Assembly (NCBI GenBank): GCA_963969495.1
Contig: OZ018326.1
Location: 181,885,653 to 181,949,652 of the forward strand
Origin: Ceratothoa steindachneri
Taxonomy: Eukaryota > Arthropoda > Malacostraca > Isopoda > Cymothoidae
Length of the DNA: 64,000 nucleotides
Direction: 5' to 3'
This document shows, piece by piece, positions 40,617-55,568 of this stretch (position 1 is its first letter; every line of letters begins with the position of its first letter). Below the pieces are notes generated by a model. It ran no database searches and was not told the DNA's origin. It saw nothing but the letters and a program-made list of their open reading frames with translations. A program made the translations under genes and the position numbers.

Positions 40617-42596
40617 ATGAATAATTAAGAAAAAACAAGGAGAAAATGTTAGAAATTCTCTTACATTTGGAATTCAAATGATTTGAAAAAAACGTGTGTT
40701 GTACTTTTTGTTTTTTGCATTGGACTCAAAAACCTTATTTTTTCTTCAAATGAACTTATTTTTGCTATTTATTGGCCGATTTAAACGAAAGAAAATTTAA
40801 TGCAAAATAGCGCTTTAAAGCCATTTAAAAAAAATAGGTTAGTAATTGTTTATGGTTAAATGACTACATTTCTTTTACTAATATGATATTTTTCAAATTT
40901 GATCATTCGATAATTGAATAAACGTTCTAAATATAACAATACAAGAATAAAGTTCCACTACAGGTATACAAAAATACAAAAGATTCTATGTATTTGGTAG
41001 GTAAAAAGATACGTTCTTTTTAAATAAAAACTATAGTCCGTATTTTAGGGCTGTCCTTCCCCCTTAGGGTGGTATAAAAATGTTATTTTTCTTATATTAC
41101 TTAGAAAGATAAACGTAATTCTGCACTTTCATTAATCGAGGGGCGAAAATTTTTGATTATGATGTTCTAACGAAAAATAGATTGGCAGCCATCATTGATA
41201 GCTTGTTTTAACATCCAAATAATGATTGGGTTAGGGAGGGTTTAGGTAGGTTAGTATTTTGGTCCCTTTAACACTGGCATCCCTACTTCTATCAGGAACA
41301 GGGGATGCTTCTCTAGCTATGTTACTTCTTACCTTTACCAATCTCCATTCGGTACTATCTCTTCCCGTAACTTAACTAACTGGGTTAACATTGCAATCGC
41401 TACAGCTTCACTCAGGAATTTTGTTTTTTAACCTTTTCCAATTTTAGTGGCGTTAAAATTTTGAAAATTAAAAAAAAAAACTATACAAATATTTTTGAGG
41501 TAACAACACCCACATTTCTCTGAAAAAATTATTTCTCTGCCAAAAATTGACCTACGATCACCGGATAGTCTAATTAGGCTATCTCTACTCTACCCTCTTC
41601 TTTTATGTCAAAATTAGCTTATTTATTTCGAATAACAGGCTAGCCTAGTTCTAGTCAGAGGTGTGTTTGTAGATCAATTTTTCGCCCTTAAGAATTTCTT
41701 TTTAAAGAATCTTGTAGGTTTTAAAAGAATATAATGGGAAGGGGTTATATAAAAACGCCAAATATATAATAGATAAAATTCACTCTTTCATTTTCCAAAG
41801 CGGCACAAAAATTTCGGATGATCTAATATCTATAAATATAATTTGTACCAAGAATAAACTCCTATAATACACAACAGTACAACTAACGGTTAATAATATT
41901 ATTTAGTAACGCATACTGATACATCCAACACAAGCAAAGAGATATTCAGTTGAAGTTGATGAGGAATGTGTAATCTCACAAGGGAGGGATTTAATACCTA
42001 CAGTAATAAGTACGAATTTAAACATATGAAGAAAAGGGAAGATGAATAAACAAAGAAAAAACTAGTGAAAACGACCACACTAAGGCCAACTCACTCTGGT
42101 AGAGTGTGGAAGATAACTTGAAAACATTCATTGGCTGCTTTTATCGACTACTTAGAGACTACAAAGGGCAAGGTAGGGGCATGTGAAAATGTGTAGTACA
42201 TACATCGAAAGGTTGCATTAGAGGGCGGTAAGTTATTAGTTTAAGATCCAGTGTAGTAGTGCTTTGACCTGTAGGGCATACTTGAAGGTATTTGAAAATA
42301 CAGCGTGTGACATCTCAAACTCTCAAATGTAAACTTGTGCTCCTTTTGCACGATATCAGTATTTCGAAAAACAATTAACACTGTGAGTTCTTTTCGACAA
42401 CTACATTTATTATTACACATGCGTTTGACTGTAATACGGTGTGCATGTGTGATATTAATTCCAAACAGGTTCTCCATAAACTAGCCCCAAATGGATTGCG
42501 AATGAGGTTTTGCCAATTTTCTATTAATTTAAGAGAAAACGACGGTGGAGAGAAGACTCAGAGAATATTTTATGGGACATCATTTTGCCTCGATTA

Positions 42597-42627
<31 letters not shown>

Positions 42628-45600
42628 AAAATATATTAACAAACTGAGGCACATAACGTATGTATACACGTGTAGGCGAACTAGCAAGTTGACGAGGTTC
42701 AGGTAGGGACTGGTAGGAGAAGGGAAGGTGAGGGTCCGGAGACGGGTGGGGGGTTAAGCTGCTTGCCAAACGTGATTAGCAGCTAGAGGCATCTGTTCTA
42801 AATGTACCTGGTCATTTGATTTCCTCGTCTTGCAGTTAGCAGGATTCCATGGGAGTTAGATTGTATATTTAATCTTAGTTGGTTAGAAGCATAGTCTAAA
42901 TTTTTGTTTTCTGTCATTACTTTCTGTTAAGGCAAGTTTCATGTATTTCTTTTGTAGGTTTTTAGGTACTCCTTGGTTAGAGTGGGAAGTTATTTCTTTT
43001 GAGAGTGTGGTTTCGGTAATTCTGATATACGACATAAGTAAGAGCTCACAGTCTCCTAAGTTACATGTTTACTCATATATCAAATGGGTCCTTTGTTTTG
43101 CTGTAGGTGGATTTCCGTCTGTTTTTTGTAGTAGATATTTAGTGCGATCTTTTTTCCGGCATTCGTGTGTTTTTTCCCTCGGTTAATAATGTCACTGATT
43201 GCTCTCTTTTCTGCACGGTGTTCTGTGCTTATAGCTTTTTTGTAAAAGAGTTCTATAATGTTTTCCTTGACTGTGTTTCGGTTATTCTGGGGCTCTGACT
43301 GGTAACATGTGCCCATTTTAATTCCTATAGCTGTCTTTATTTCTATTTTGGAGAATTCGTTGCTAACGAGTACCTCGGTGGTTCTTTCAAGTTCTTTTTA
43401 AGATAGACTCCATAATATGTCTCAGAATTCCTGGATATGTAAATCTCCTAAATCTTTGCCTTACCACGTTGTATTTCCTTTGGTATTTGATTTACTTACA
43501 TTTAAATGCTTCCCAATGCTTTATTTCACTTTTTTCTTTAAAGATTTATGACTTTTTAAGAAAGATTTAGAAATTAAGCTAATGAATAAATTTATATAAT
43601 CACATTATCTCTACTTGGGGTTCTCTGCCCCAGAGGTGTGTTTAGATAGGCATATCTGATTTTTTTAGAATCATTCCTTCATGAAACAATAAAACGCCAC
43701 TCCAAACGAAATTCAGGGTTGATTCTTTCCGAATTTGGAAAATAAGTTTTCAATAAAAATTTTAAGAGCATTTCTTAGTAAAATAAGGAACGGAAACTAC
43801 TCAATCCATTTTGATTGCTTCTTCCCTCCATAATGTCGTATATCCTATTTGCATCTTATGATGAGAAATTTGATCTTTTTATGGCAAGTTTATATCTTCT
43901 TCATTAAGACTTCCTAGAATAATGTCTTCCACACCTCGGGTAATTGCTTTTTATAACATCAGGAGAGGAAATTTGAGATTAGATGTTTGGCTTTGCTTGG
44001 GAATACGTTCTAAATAAACAAAGTTGTTGTATGATGGATGTATAAGGGATTTAGTTATATCACCTCCTAACAAAATAAAGAAAGCTTTAATTTACTTTAG
44101 AATTTTATCTCATAACATTATTTAAATCACGCTATCAGGCAACCAATAAAGCTCTTGCCTTTTGAAACCATAATAAAGAGAAATGAAAAGGTAAACTTTT
44201 CTTACTTGAATTGTATTGACAAATCAAAAATTAATATTTTGTTAACCTCCATTGAATTATTAAGAAGTGCAGAGCTTTCTATCGACCATTTTCTTTCAAC
44301 ACAATGATTTGAATAAATATAGGATGCATCTTTAATGAGTGTAGTGAAGATTAAACAAATTTTGAATGCAAGGTTTTGAATGCAAAATGTGCCTGGAATT
44401 TGCGTCAGAGTATAATTTATAAAATGAGAAGGAAAAATCTCGATTGCTAGTAGTTCCATTGAAAAAATGAGATGGGTGTATTGTCCTGCTGGAACGTCAC
44501 ATTACGGCCCAATACTCTTAAAGATCGGCACATTGCTTTACTATTGGCACTATTAACTCTCTATTCGACTTATTCCCTGACATTCTGCAGACTCTAACAT
44601 TGATTGGGGTCCAGAACAACTGAAACGTTGACTCGTCGGATCATAAGACACGTCTCTACTGACGCATAGTCCAGCTGCGGTAAACATCTGCCCAAGCCAG
44701 TAGACGTTGATTCTGAAAAAGGTTGAACAGCGGCTTCTGGCGGGGTTTATATGACAGCAAGTCTTGTGCAAGCAGTCTGCTGCGGTCTGTTCTGACGGTG
44801 CATTAATCTGCCCTCTGCCTATTCATGTTGCAACTGGACTGCAGTTTTCTTACGATCCCAAAGGCTCGAGCGATGCAGAGACCTATTGTGACGTTGCGGA
44901 CTGAACAAAGGTCATTGAGAACTTTCTCGGATCCTATTCAACACTATTGTTAAACCCTAATGTAATCTGACGACCCTTCTAGCAATTCTTTGACTCCTGA
45001 GACACTTCATGTGCAACATGAAAGCAAACCTTTTTCTCCTACGCTTCAGTTACATGTTTTAGACATTAACATACCATTATCAGATCCTGTAGTCATGGAA
45101 TATCATATTAATTAACAAATATATTGTATTATATGAAGAAATGTTGATTGTACCATAGAGTATTTTGTTCCGAGGATTTCCTACATCTTAATAGCATGAC
45201 CATTTTAGTTATTTAAAAAAAGTTATAAGGAAGTTTGCACTTCTATTTTGCTTTCAAGATGTATAGAACACATTCATGCAAACATACAACAAAATATTGA
45301 TGGAGCTTTATCATAAATTATTTTGCCTTGGCTGTAAAAGTGGTGTTTGGGTAAATTTCGTGTGAAAATAAACATAATTTGAAGCAGACCATTTGATATA
45401 ATTTAATCCAATGAAATCTGGTTCAGATTTCCTGCACGTATATATTTTCAGAGGATGAAATTCATTTTTATATTGAGTTGCGGGCAGTATTTTTTAATAG
45501 ACTATCATTTTTTTACTCCCGAATGTCAAAAATTTATTTTGAACCAATGAATAGGTGTACTGGGTATGGCTGATTCCCTTTCTGCCTAAATCATGAGAGT

Positions 45601-48600
45601 TAAGAGTACATGTGACAGTGCAAAAATATTTGGCTAAAATATTTGCCTAGAAAAATGATTGAAATTGAAATACATTAGTCTTGTTTTGATATTCTAGGAC
45701 TGAAATTCATATATAAGTTTCTCGCATACTATGATTAGTTCTTAGTTTGGTTCGACTAGCCCATACCCTTTCTTATTATGTAATAAGCTGCCTAGCAAAA
45801 AAGGTTATGAACGAGGTTAAGACACTCGATTCGCAAGCATTTTATTGCCATATTTTAAAATTAAGACATAATTGGACTTCAGAGCCGTAAAGTGGAGAAG
45901 CAAATGATACTTCCTTACAAGAATGAAATAATTATATCAAGATAGACTTCAAAGTGTTGCTAATTTACATAAAAAATGAGCCATTCCTAGTTGAAAGTTT
46001 ATAAGGAAAGCTTTATGAATAAAGTATAGAAGATAGAGGGAGTAAAAAAGTCTGAAAAATATAGCTTCAGCTCATTTTTCGGGCATTGGAGCTTGTAAAG
46101 CATACGATCCTCCAAATGTTACCTACACGACAGTTTTACATGCTAGACTAACATACCGTGCGGAGATAGGGCAAGTGAGTATGGTCCGAAATTATATAAC
46201 TGGAATAGTATTATTGGATATTTGGGGCACAAAATAGTAAAATTAAGTAGAAAACATCCAAGCTATTAGCATCATTTTATCAGCTTGTTATTTTATGTTC
46301 TCATCTTTCCAGTCTGAACCGTGTAATACAGAGCTACTTGCGGCCTTTAAGAAGGAAATCCATCACCAGAAAATGAATAGAAAGTAAGAAAAGGACACAA
46401 TGGTCTGTTTTATTTAATTAAGGATACGAAGAAAGCTGCCACAAGTTACGGAGCATTTTCGTCGTGGAATAAGGAATATTTGGAAGATATGGAGAAAAAA
46501 GACTAATGAAAGGGTTTAGTAGGATTACGATAGCAATCTCACGCCTCATTGATTCTGCATCAGGCACCCTGGGGGACGCTCCTCAGTCCGCAAAGTGGGT
46601 GGGTAAAAACAGTTCCGTTCCACGGATGGATGAAAACGAAGTCGTGTCTGTCAGGGCAAAATTAAAAGTTAAAATAGACCAATTGAAATAGTTTCTTTTG
46701 TTGTTGTAAGATTGGTCTGATAGATAGAGCCACCTGCTCTGTGTGAGTGAACAATGTCCCCATAGCGTGTAGGATGAAGAATCAATGGGGCTATCGATTA
46801 CGATCGTGACTATATTTCATAATTGAGCCAATCCAGCCTATTTTAAAAAAAATAATTAATTAATCAATTAAATAATCAAAACTGCCTTAGCGAGCATTGT
46901 CACTCCTATGTTGTGTTGCCTAGATAGCAAGTACATATATCTCTTCGGAACAAGTTTGTACCAACAAAACGAGCATTAAAATTTTGACATTAGTTTAGTT
47001 TATAGCCACTAAAACTTAATTTGGTCTACAGTGTCAAAAAACATATTCATCTCTCGAGTTTGTCAAGTAATTCTTTATGGATACAAAGTAAAGGAAGATG
47101 ACATAAACTTGCTGCTTCCTTTTCCAGCGACAAGAAATAGTGTTAGAAGTGTCAGCTTAATCTAGCCTAAGCCAACCTAACTTAACCTAACCTGACCTAG
47201 GTTAGGAGAAGTTAATTTACATTTTTCTGTTTATATGATACATTGCAAATGTGAAATGATAAGCAGGCTGTTAAAACGTTAAATTGGATAATTTAAATTA
47301 ATTTATGCTCCGTCAATTAAAGTATGCCTGTAAGGCTACCGAACTTTAATGACTATTTATAGTTTACGTCTACCTCACATTAAAAAGAGTTTAAGCTTTG
47401 GTATTCTTTGAAAATCCTACCTTTAGACCAGTGCTTCCCAACGAAGGCGTTGTTGAGATACGAGGGGCGGTCAATAAGTTTTGCAATTCGGATATAAGGA
47501 AACGAGATATAAGGAAAAGTGTTTTATTATTTTTAAATGTAACTACCTTTGACTTCAATGCACTTGCGCCACTTATCCCTGAGGCTTCGAATTCCCGACA
47601 ACCAGAAATCTCATGACTGCTGTTCAATCCACTCCTGGACGGCGAGCTGAGCATCTTCATCGTCCCCAAACCGGCGTCCATGCAGTGCAGCCTTGAGCTG
47701 GCGGAATTAAAAGTAGTCGCTAGGGTCCAGATCTGGACTGTAGGTGGGATGGTTAAACTCCTCGAATCTGCACTCGCGCAGGGCAGCTTGTGCAACTCTG
47801 GCACAAGCTGAAGTCGATCATGGGGCGTCAGGTCTCTAGGGACTCAACGGGCCGAGACCTTTGTCATGGCCAAATTGTCGTGGATGATGTTGATAACACT
47901 TCCATATGATATTTCAATTTCTCGCTTGAATTCTTCGACCTTCACCCGTAAGATTTTCGAGGATTATCCTCTCCACACGGGCCACATTGTACTCGTTGGT
48001 CACGTCCTACGAGCGTCCTGGACGGGTGTCATCTTTAAAGGACTCACGACCATGGCGGAACTCCCTATTCCAGCGAGCAATGGTTGAATAGGAAGGGGCG
48101 GTGTCGGTGTACACTGCAACCATGCGTTCATGGATGTTTTTTGCATTCTTGCCTTCCTTGGTCAAAAATTTGATGACTGCGCGGTGCTCAACCTTCTCCA
48201 TTGTTGAAAAACTTGGTGACTGACAATCTGCGATCAGCTAATGCTTTTTAAATAGACGAGGCAGGAGCGTGCGGCTGCAGGTCTTGAATTGTCATAACTT
48301 GTCCAAACACGTACACAAACAGCCATCCCCTTCCTCTGTTTTTCCCTACCGATTCGCAAAACTTATTGACCACCCCTCGTACATAGGGGGGCTGTAAGAT
48401 GTTGCTTCACTTAGGGGGTGTTGAATACACACTGCTGGCGTTCGGCATTTATTCAATGTTAACCATATTAAGTTTGAATATTTCTAAATTTTTATAGCAT
48501 ACCTACTTGTTTGACCTGTAGAAATCTATAGAAATACGGCAATTCTATGGAGAGCAAAAAATCTGAAGAATTGCACAAATTTTATAGAATTCTACAGAAA

Positions 48601-51600
48601 ATTCTACTGCATGACACTAATGTGTGTTAGTGTGCTTGTTTTCTCGCTCAGATGGTGTTACACCGCAGGGTTACCAAATTGGCAATCTCGTAGTTATAAT
48701 TCGTGAAAATTGATTACCTTTTAACTCTGTTTCCATGACAAAATTAATGTCGATACTTATGTAAGTGCAATTATAAATTTTACTGTTATACAGATTTAAA
48801 ATTCTATCCATTATTTGTATTGCTTAATATTGTAAACGCATTGTATTAACAGTAGCATATGACTAGTTGTTGATACTTTTTCTCGCGGAGCTTGGTTTCC
48901 GGTGACTTGTTTGAGGCAAATTGTTACTGGAAAGGTTTGTTTTATGACGTTTAAATAAACCTCTCATAGCTGACTTATTGGTTGCTATAACTTCTTCAAT
49001 AATGCAAAAATACTTGAGGTTCGATCTGTACTTGTATAAAATAAGTACACAAAACTTCCACTAGTTGTTGCTGCTTAAAACTTGATTCATTATGTACGCA
49101 GATAAAACATGTTCGTAACAGCCACACTCTCTTGGGTCCACGTCTGTTTTGGAATGGTGTTAGTTCCGCGTAGGTTCTGTGTTGATAAGTGTTGTTCCTT
49201 TGCGTTATATTAGTTATTTAGTGCATTTTAACATTTACCCATATTGTGACAAATGCAAGTAGTAGGAATGGTGATTTTTTTCTATAACTTTAATAACTAT
49301 AGACAAACTTGATCATCGTCTTGCTAACCCATATTTTTGCTGTTTTCCCTTTTTTCAGTTTTATGTTTGCTGTGCCCGATTATTTTATTTGCGAGTTAGG
49401 CGTGTTCCCTTTAATCCTTATTGGTGGCGAAACACTGTGTTTGCCATTTACTGATCTATTTGAATCAAAGTGACTGTGTTTAACTATCCATAATCATGTG
49501 TGAAATCTCCTCAGAGCTTAAGTACAGACAGTATAGTGTTGAATATTTAAAGTTGGGATTTATTAGATCTCCTAATAACAACGAACTGGCAATGTGCCTT
49601 CCTTTTAAGAAAGTGCTATCAAACAAGGCTATGAAACCATCGTAACCTACTGATCGCTTAAAGAAGATTCCTCCTGATAAAGAAAAAGAGAATTTGTCAT
49701 CTTTCAAAACTTTACTAGAGTGATTTAACAACAGAAAAAGCATTGGCTCCTTTATAACAAAACGATCCAAAAAATACGACGATGAACTTGTTTGTTCATC
49801 TAATATCTCCAAAATGATTGTCAGATTTGGGAAGCCAGGTATAAAGGAAGTCTTGCGTACAGTAGTACATCATCCTTTACGAAGCACAATTACTAAAGTG
49901 ATTCCACTTAGTAATAATACTGTTCAAAGAAGAGTTGACCAAATAAATGAATATATTGAAGAAATCTTATGTGACACACTTAAGGTTCAGCAATTTAAAC
50001 AAAATTGGATGAGTCTACACTGCCAGGCAAAGAATCACTACTGTTAGGATTTTTTCGTTTATTAAAGATAACAAAATTGAACCAGATCTGCTCTTTGCAA
50101 AGTAACTTGAAAAAACACTAAACCTGAATCTATTTATACTGAAGTTGAACAGTTTTCCAAAGAAAAAGATATCCCAATGAGCAAAATATTTGCTTGCGCG
50201 GCTGACAGAAGTCCAACATTAACAGGACGATATAAAGGTTTTCTTGCATTTTAGAAGAAAGTTGTGCCCGGTGTTTTTACAATACATTGCCTAATTCATT
50301 AGCAACATCTGGTTGACAGTACTTGAGTGATCGGCTTCATAAACCTCTTAAAGTTGTTATTACATCAGTAAATAAAAAAAAATGCCATTCCCTTAATTTC
50401 CGAATATTTTGACAGCTCTGTAATAACAATGATGAATAATTTGATCGCCAACTTTTACATATCGAAGTGAGGTTATTATCAAAATAAAGATGTTTAAAGC
50501 GATTATATTTACTTATCAACAGCATAATTAAATTTTAATGAGAGAATATATGTGGTCAATTGAGTGATGAACTCTTAACTTGCAAGAAGGACATTGCCTA
50601 TTTAACAGATATCTTCAACATATTCAGCGATCAGAATTTGCAATTGCAAGGTTGTAATGTAACTCTTATCAAAGCAAAATCTAAAATTTGCGTATTCTTG
50701 GACAAGCTTTCCTTCTTTAAAAATAATCTTGGTTGAAAGAATTTGTCTCTGTTTCCAACTCCAAATGAACTGAAATATGATGAGACTAATAATGCCTAAT
50801 AGGTTGATAACATCTTGATTTATTACGAAGATTTGAAAACGTTACACCAGAACATTTGCTGTAGATATCAAGATCTCATAGATATGAAAATAACTGAATG
50901 GCTGATCAACCCATTTACAGATTCTTATACAAATGAAACTAATATTGCAATGCAAGGTGAATTAATTGGTCTGAAAAAGTACTTCGAATTGAAGCCTCTA
51001 TTCAAGCAATCATACCAGGAAATTTGGTTACAAGAAAAAAAATTCCTGAAAAGAATGCAAAGCTGTGGGAATCAATTAAACAAATTTCTTAGCTTTTCCA
51101 TCTTAAAATATGGCTGAACAAGGGTTTCGTGTAGTACTCGACTTCTCACAAAACCAAGAAACTACCTGCAAATCACTAAAAGAGGAGATTTAAGGTAAAT
51201 TCTTAGTGGGATGGAACCTAGGGTACAATAGTTAGCCAAAAAGCACCAAATTCAACCATCTCATTAACACATATTAAGGTAAGATTTCAGTGAGATTCTT
51301 CTAATTTTTATATTTAAAACAATCTGTCATGTAACTTAAGAACGATAAAATTCCCTTTGCAGAGGGGGCGATATCAAAAGATTTAGTGTCCAAGGGGGCG
51401 TTAGTACAAAAAAGGTTGGAAAACACTACTCTAGACTGACTATTTGAACCCACCCCCCTGAATCTTTCTGTTGGAGGGCAAGATACACAATGCTTCCACG
51501 TAAGTGAAGTACTGGTCGCATATTGGCGGATGCACTGAGCCTGCTTGAGTGAGCAGCTAGCTCCTACACGTCATCACACACAAAACTAGATCACAACATG

Positions 51601-54237
51601 GCTTTTTCTTCTTTCCCTCGTTTCCATGCAAACAGAACACCAACTATCCTACTAGGAAAATACCGAAGACGGTATTCATATCCACACACGCCTAACGGGG
51701 AAATGTTGCTCCTCCCTCTGTCCGACGACGTTTATTTGCTGGGTTGACTTCTGGAGGATTTCATGTCCGCCAGGGACAACGCCCGCAGTTGTTTCTGCTC
51801 ATAGCCCAAATGCCGTCAGGAAGATCTTCAGGCACAAACTAAAGTGTCACTACTCAGAAAATATGATCCCTCTGGCCCAGTGAATTGCAGTAACGATAAA
51901 TGGCATTGATTCCACAAGTGGAGACCTTTGTAGATCTGCTGAGACATGCTCTCTCGATAGCTGTCCACAGTGTCTTAATATTTGTAGTTGCCGGACCTTG
52001 GAAGCAAATAGATTTGACCCTCTGATTCTAGAAATGCTGGATTTAGTTGATGTCCAATGAAGGTGGTGGTCACACCATGCGTCTGAATTCTTCAGAATGC
52101 TCTTCGAACCCATTCTGGATAGCTCATTGGTGTTGGGATACATAAAGTCAATGTAAGTATACAAATGGTCACTACCTAGTGCAACAATAAGGTCACAGTT
52201 AATGACGTGTTTCGGCGTATCATCGAGCCAAACCGATGATACCAGAACATAGCCAACACAATTTTGGTGCTATCTCTAATTTGAAGGGTGCCTTGTTGAC
52301 GATTGTTGAGTAGAGCCTTGTGGGGCACTCCATATCAAGGATCCCTTTAATTACAGAGAAACAACAAGAGCCGTGACTAATCAGACCGTGCCACATGTTC
52401 CCAGTCCTTCATGGTCTAATTAGCGATTTACCAAGCCGAGATAGCGTAGGCTTTTTATTGACACTCTGCTGGGTCTTCTACCACTATATTCTTCTCTCCT
52501 TAGAGTTATAAATCTGTTACTTCCTGTATTAAATGTGGATGCGATTGACGTTGATGTCTGAATGTGAATGTCTGTTATCATGGAGAATTCGAGCCATTCG
52601 CCGGTGCTCACGATCATTAAGCGCCTGTCGTCGGCCACTTCGCTGTTTACTGTGAGCCGTAATACTTTTCATGAGGCATTCTCGGTACACACACGATATC
52701 GTAGATTGAGAAAAATTGAATGTCTGCACATCTTCAGAAATTGAATAACCTACCCGTTTTATTAGCATTTTCCAGGCCCATTCAAACATCGACAATCCAC
52801 GTCGAATTGATATAAGCAGCTTAGCCTTTGTTTACACTGACCTCCGAGATTGGCATATCACAATTAATACAGGTTTGTAAATTTTCATGGAGCCTGAGTA
52901 CGGTGGCACTACCTACCATCAGCGTTACTTGCTGCTTTTCTATAACATTTGACACTTCAGATTGTGTCTTCTAAACAAACTTTCTTCAGGCTTTGCTATT
53001 TTTGATTATTCACTTATAATTGAAGATAAAAAATATTTTGCCAATGAACCATAATATTCCATAGCTCAGAGACGTCCTAGGAAAGATTATTTGCAATGCA
53101 TATCCTCTTCCATCCCATTCATTGGCCATTTCTGCCCTCAGGCTCTATTAAGATTGTAATCTTGTAATTAAGTAGGCTGAAAAAATGGGTTGAAGTTTCA
53201 TGACTATCCGACTTCTGTCTATGAGAGTATTCGAGTCTATTCTGTTCGACCGTCGCATTTCTTGCAGAGTGACTCAATTTGATCCATCTGGCTAACAGGG
53301 TGGCCAACGGGCTGGATACGTACTGACTCTTTGGATGTGAGTGTGCGTCAGAGTGCTTGAAATTTTCCATTTCGCGAAACTATATTCATTTATTTTAAAT
53401 TTCGGAATTTTTGGTTATTCACAAAATACAGGGTGTTTACAACGTCTTAAGACAATTTAAAAAAATTATTACATACATAAATGATGTGGTAAAAAAATAA
53501 CTTTTTATGTATATTAATAGGTTATAATTATAGTTGAAATATATAATTTAATTATAAGTTCAATTATTGCAAGCAGTTAAGCTAGAGTAACATTCAAGAC
53601 AAAATCAAAAAAGATTATCACTTCCTCAGCCACATTTGCTTTTGAGATGAGACAACCTTTCATTTGTCTGGAAAACATATCATGCATAATGGATGAAGTT
53701 GCGGATCTGAAACCCTCAAATTATTAGAGAGTCCGAACGGGACAGCACAAAGTTTAATGTCTGGTACGGACCTTTTGGCACTGAAGTTGTTGGTCCATTT
53801 TTCTTTGTGGAAAAATCGGCAACAACTGACGATATTTAACTTCGTGTTCTAATAGAATACGTTATGGCACAACTCGAAGATATCTAGCCAGATTAAATCT
53901 TTCAACAAGACGGAAACCTGAATTAGTGTGGGTTGAATGAGCGCAAATTTTAAATGACAATTCTCAGAAAGTAAGATAGGAAGAGGTGACCTCGATTCCT
54001 TGTCTCCGCCCCCGTTCCCCAGATATAATACTCATGCACTTTTTCTTATAGGAGTATGTGAAAAATATCGGGTATCTTGCCAGTCAATGACACAAATGAC
54101 CTTGAGCAAAAAATAACTATTGATGAAGCTGTTAAGATGGACATAGCTAGAAATTAAATATGCTAAGATATCCTTCGTGCAACGAATGAAACCTATATAG
54201 AAATTTATTAACAACTTATCCTACTATTTCATTGATA

Positions 54238-54287
<50 letters not shown>

Positions 54288-55506
54288 TATATATACAGGG
54301 TGTCCACAAAGTCTGGGTACATAGGAATTTTAATATTTTTTTTATTTATGTTATTTTTCCTCCCCAGATCGAATGATGGCTCTGTCTAAAGAAGAAAGAA
54401 TCGATTTGGTACTCTTAAGTGGACGAAAAGGATGGTCTTATCGCAAAATCGCCGATGAATTTAACCTTCGACACCCTGATCAGCAACCTATTTATTTTAC
54501 TGCCGTCGGGAAATTGGTCACAAAGTTTAAAGAACAGGCAGTGTCTTGGACAAACCCAGTTCCGGGCGACGAAAGACCTTAGACGAAACGAAAGAGGTTG
54601 TCATGGCAAAGATTGATGCTAGTCCAAAGAAATCACTTCGTCGGACATCCATGGAGTTGGGTGTTCCAAGTTCAATTATCCAAAAAATCCTGGTAGAGCA
54701 GAAGTTCCATCCGTACAAATTACAGATATTGCATCACTTAAATGAAGACGACCCCGATAGACGAATGCAGATGTGCGAATGGTTTTCAGATAAATTGGAT
54801 GAAAATATCAATTTTACTAAAGACCTTTTGTTGTTCAGTGATGAAGCTTTGTTTTATGTTAATGGTGAAGTCAACAGACAGAATCTTCAATACTGGTCTC
54901 AAGACAATCCACATTGGATGGATCCATCCAAACAGCAAGGCTGCCAAAAGGTGATGGTGTGGTGTGGTTTGTGGAAAGCTCATGTGCTAGGACCCTTTTT
55001 TTTATGAACATGTAACCGGTGAGACTTATCTGGACATGTTGAGAGACAAATTAATGCCGCAAATTGAGCGCCTAGGCGAGGGACTTCCGGACTGGTTTCA
55101 GCAGGATGGAGCTCCTGCCCATTTTGCTACAAATGTTAGAGATTGGCTGAATGGCACTTTTCCTCACTGGACTGGAAAAAGAGGTCATGTGGAGTGGTCC
55201 CCTCGTTCACTAGACCTTTCTCCTCTTGATTTATTTTTCTGGGGTATGTTAAAAGAGAAAGTTTACTCAATGAAGATTGCAAATCTAAGCCACTCGAGAA
55301 AACGCATTATCAGTCAGTGTGCTGAAATCGACGGCAATGTACACCTATTCAATCGAGTTTACCAGAATTTAGCAAGGCGCATCGAATTATGCATTGAAAA
55401 TTATGGAAATCATATTGAAAATATAATTTCTTAACATTATAATTAAATAAAATTGTTTTGTTCTAAAGGTATGTATTTATCCCCTATGTACCCAGACTTT
55501 GTGGAC

Positions 55507-55568
<62 letters not shown>

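Larger units (their letters stand above)
47429..51428 (+). mobile_element. hAT transposon (~4.0 kb) with nested mariner
   Basis: The ends cagtgcttcccaac (47429) and gttggaaaacacta (to 51428) form an imperfect inverted repeat. They are flanked by 8-bp ctttagac (47421-47428) and ctctagac (51429-51436), a one-mismatch target duplication typical of hAT. GGGGGCG-type subterminal motifs occur near both ends. The coding remnant on the + strand (49490-51270) resembles ZBED5/SCAND3-like hAT transposases: [40 protein letters not shown] then [23 protein letters not shown] and [11 protein letters not shown]. Multiple stops. A mariner interrupts it 32 bp inside the 5' end. Confidence 0.85.

Noticed and set aside
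45790..45900. Possible extra upstream exon of the candidate nested gene ([19 protein letters not shown])
   Set aside because: No convincing donor, runs into a stop, and no phase link to 46071.
47165..47210. aacctaacctgacctaggttagg, resembling arthropod telomere repeat TTAGG
   Set aside because: Only a few imperfect units; chance or a small interstitial remnant, no telomere.
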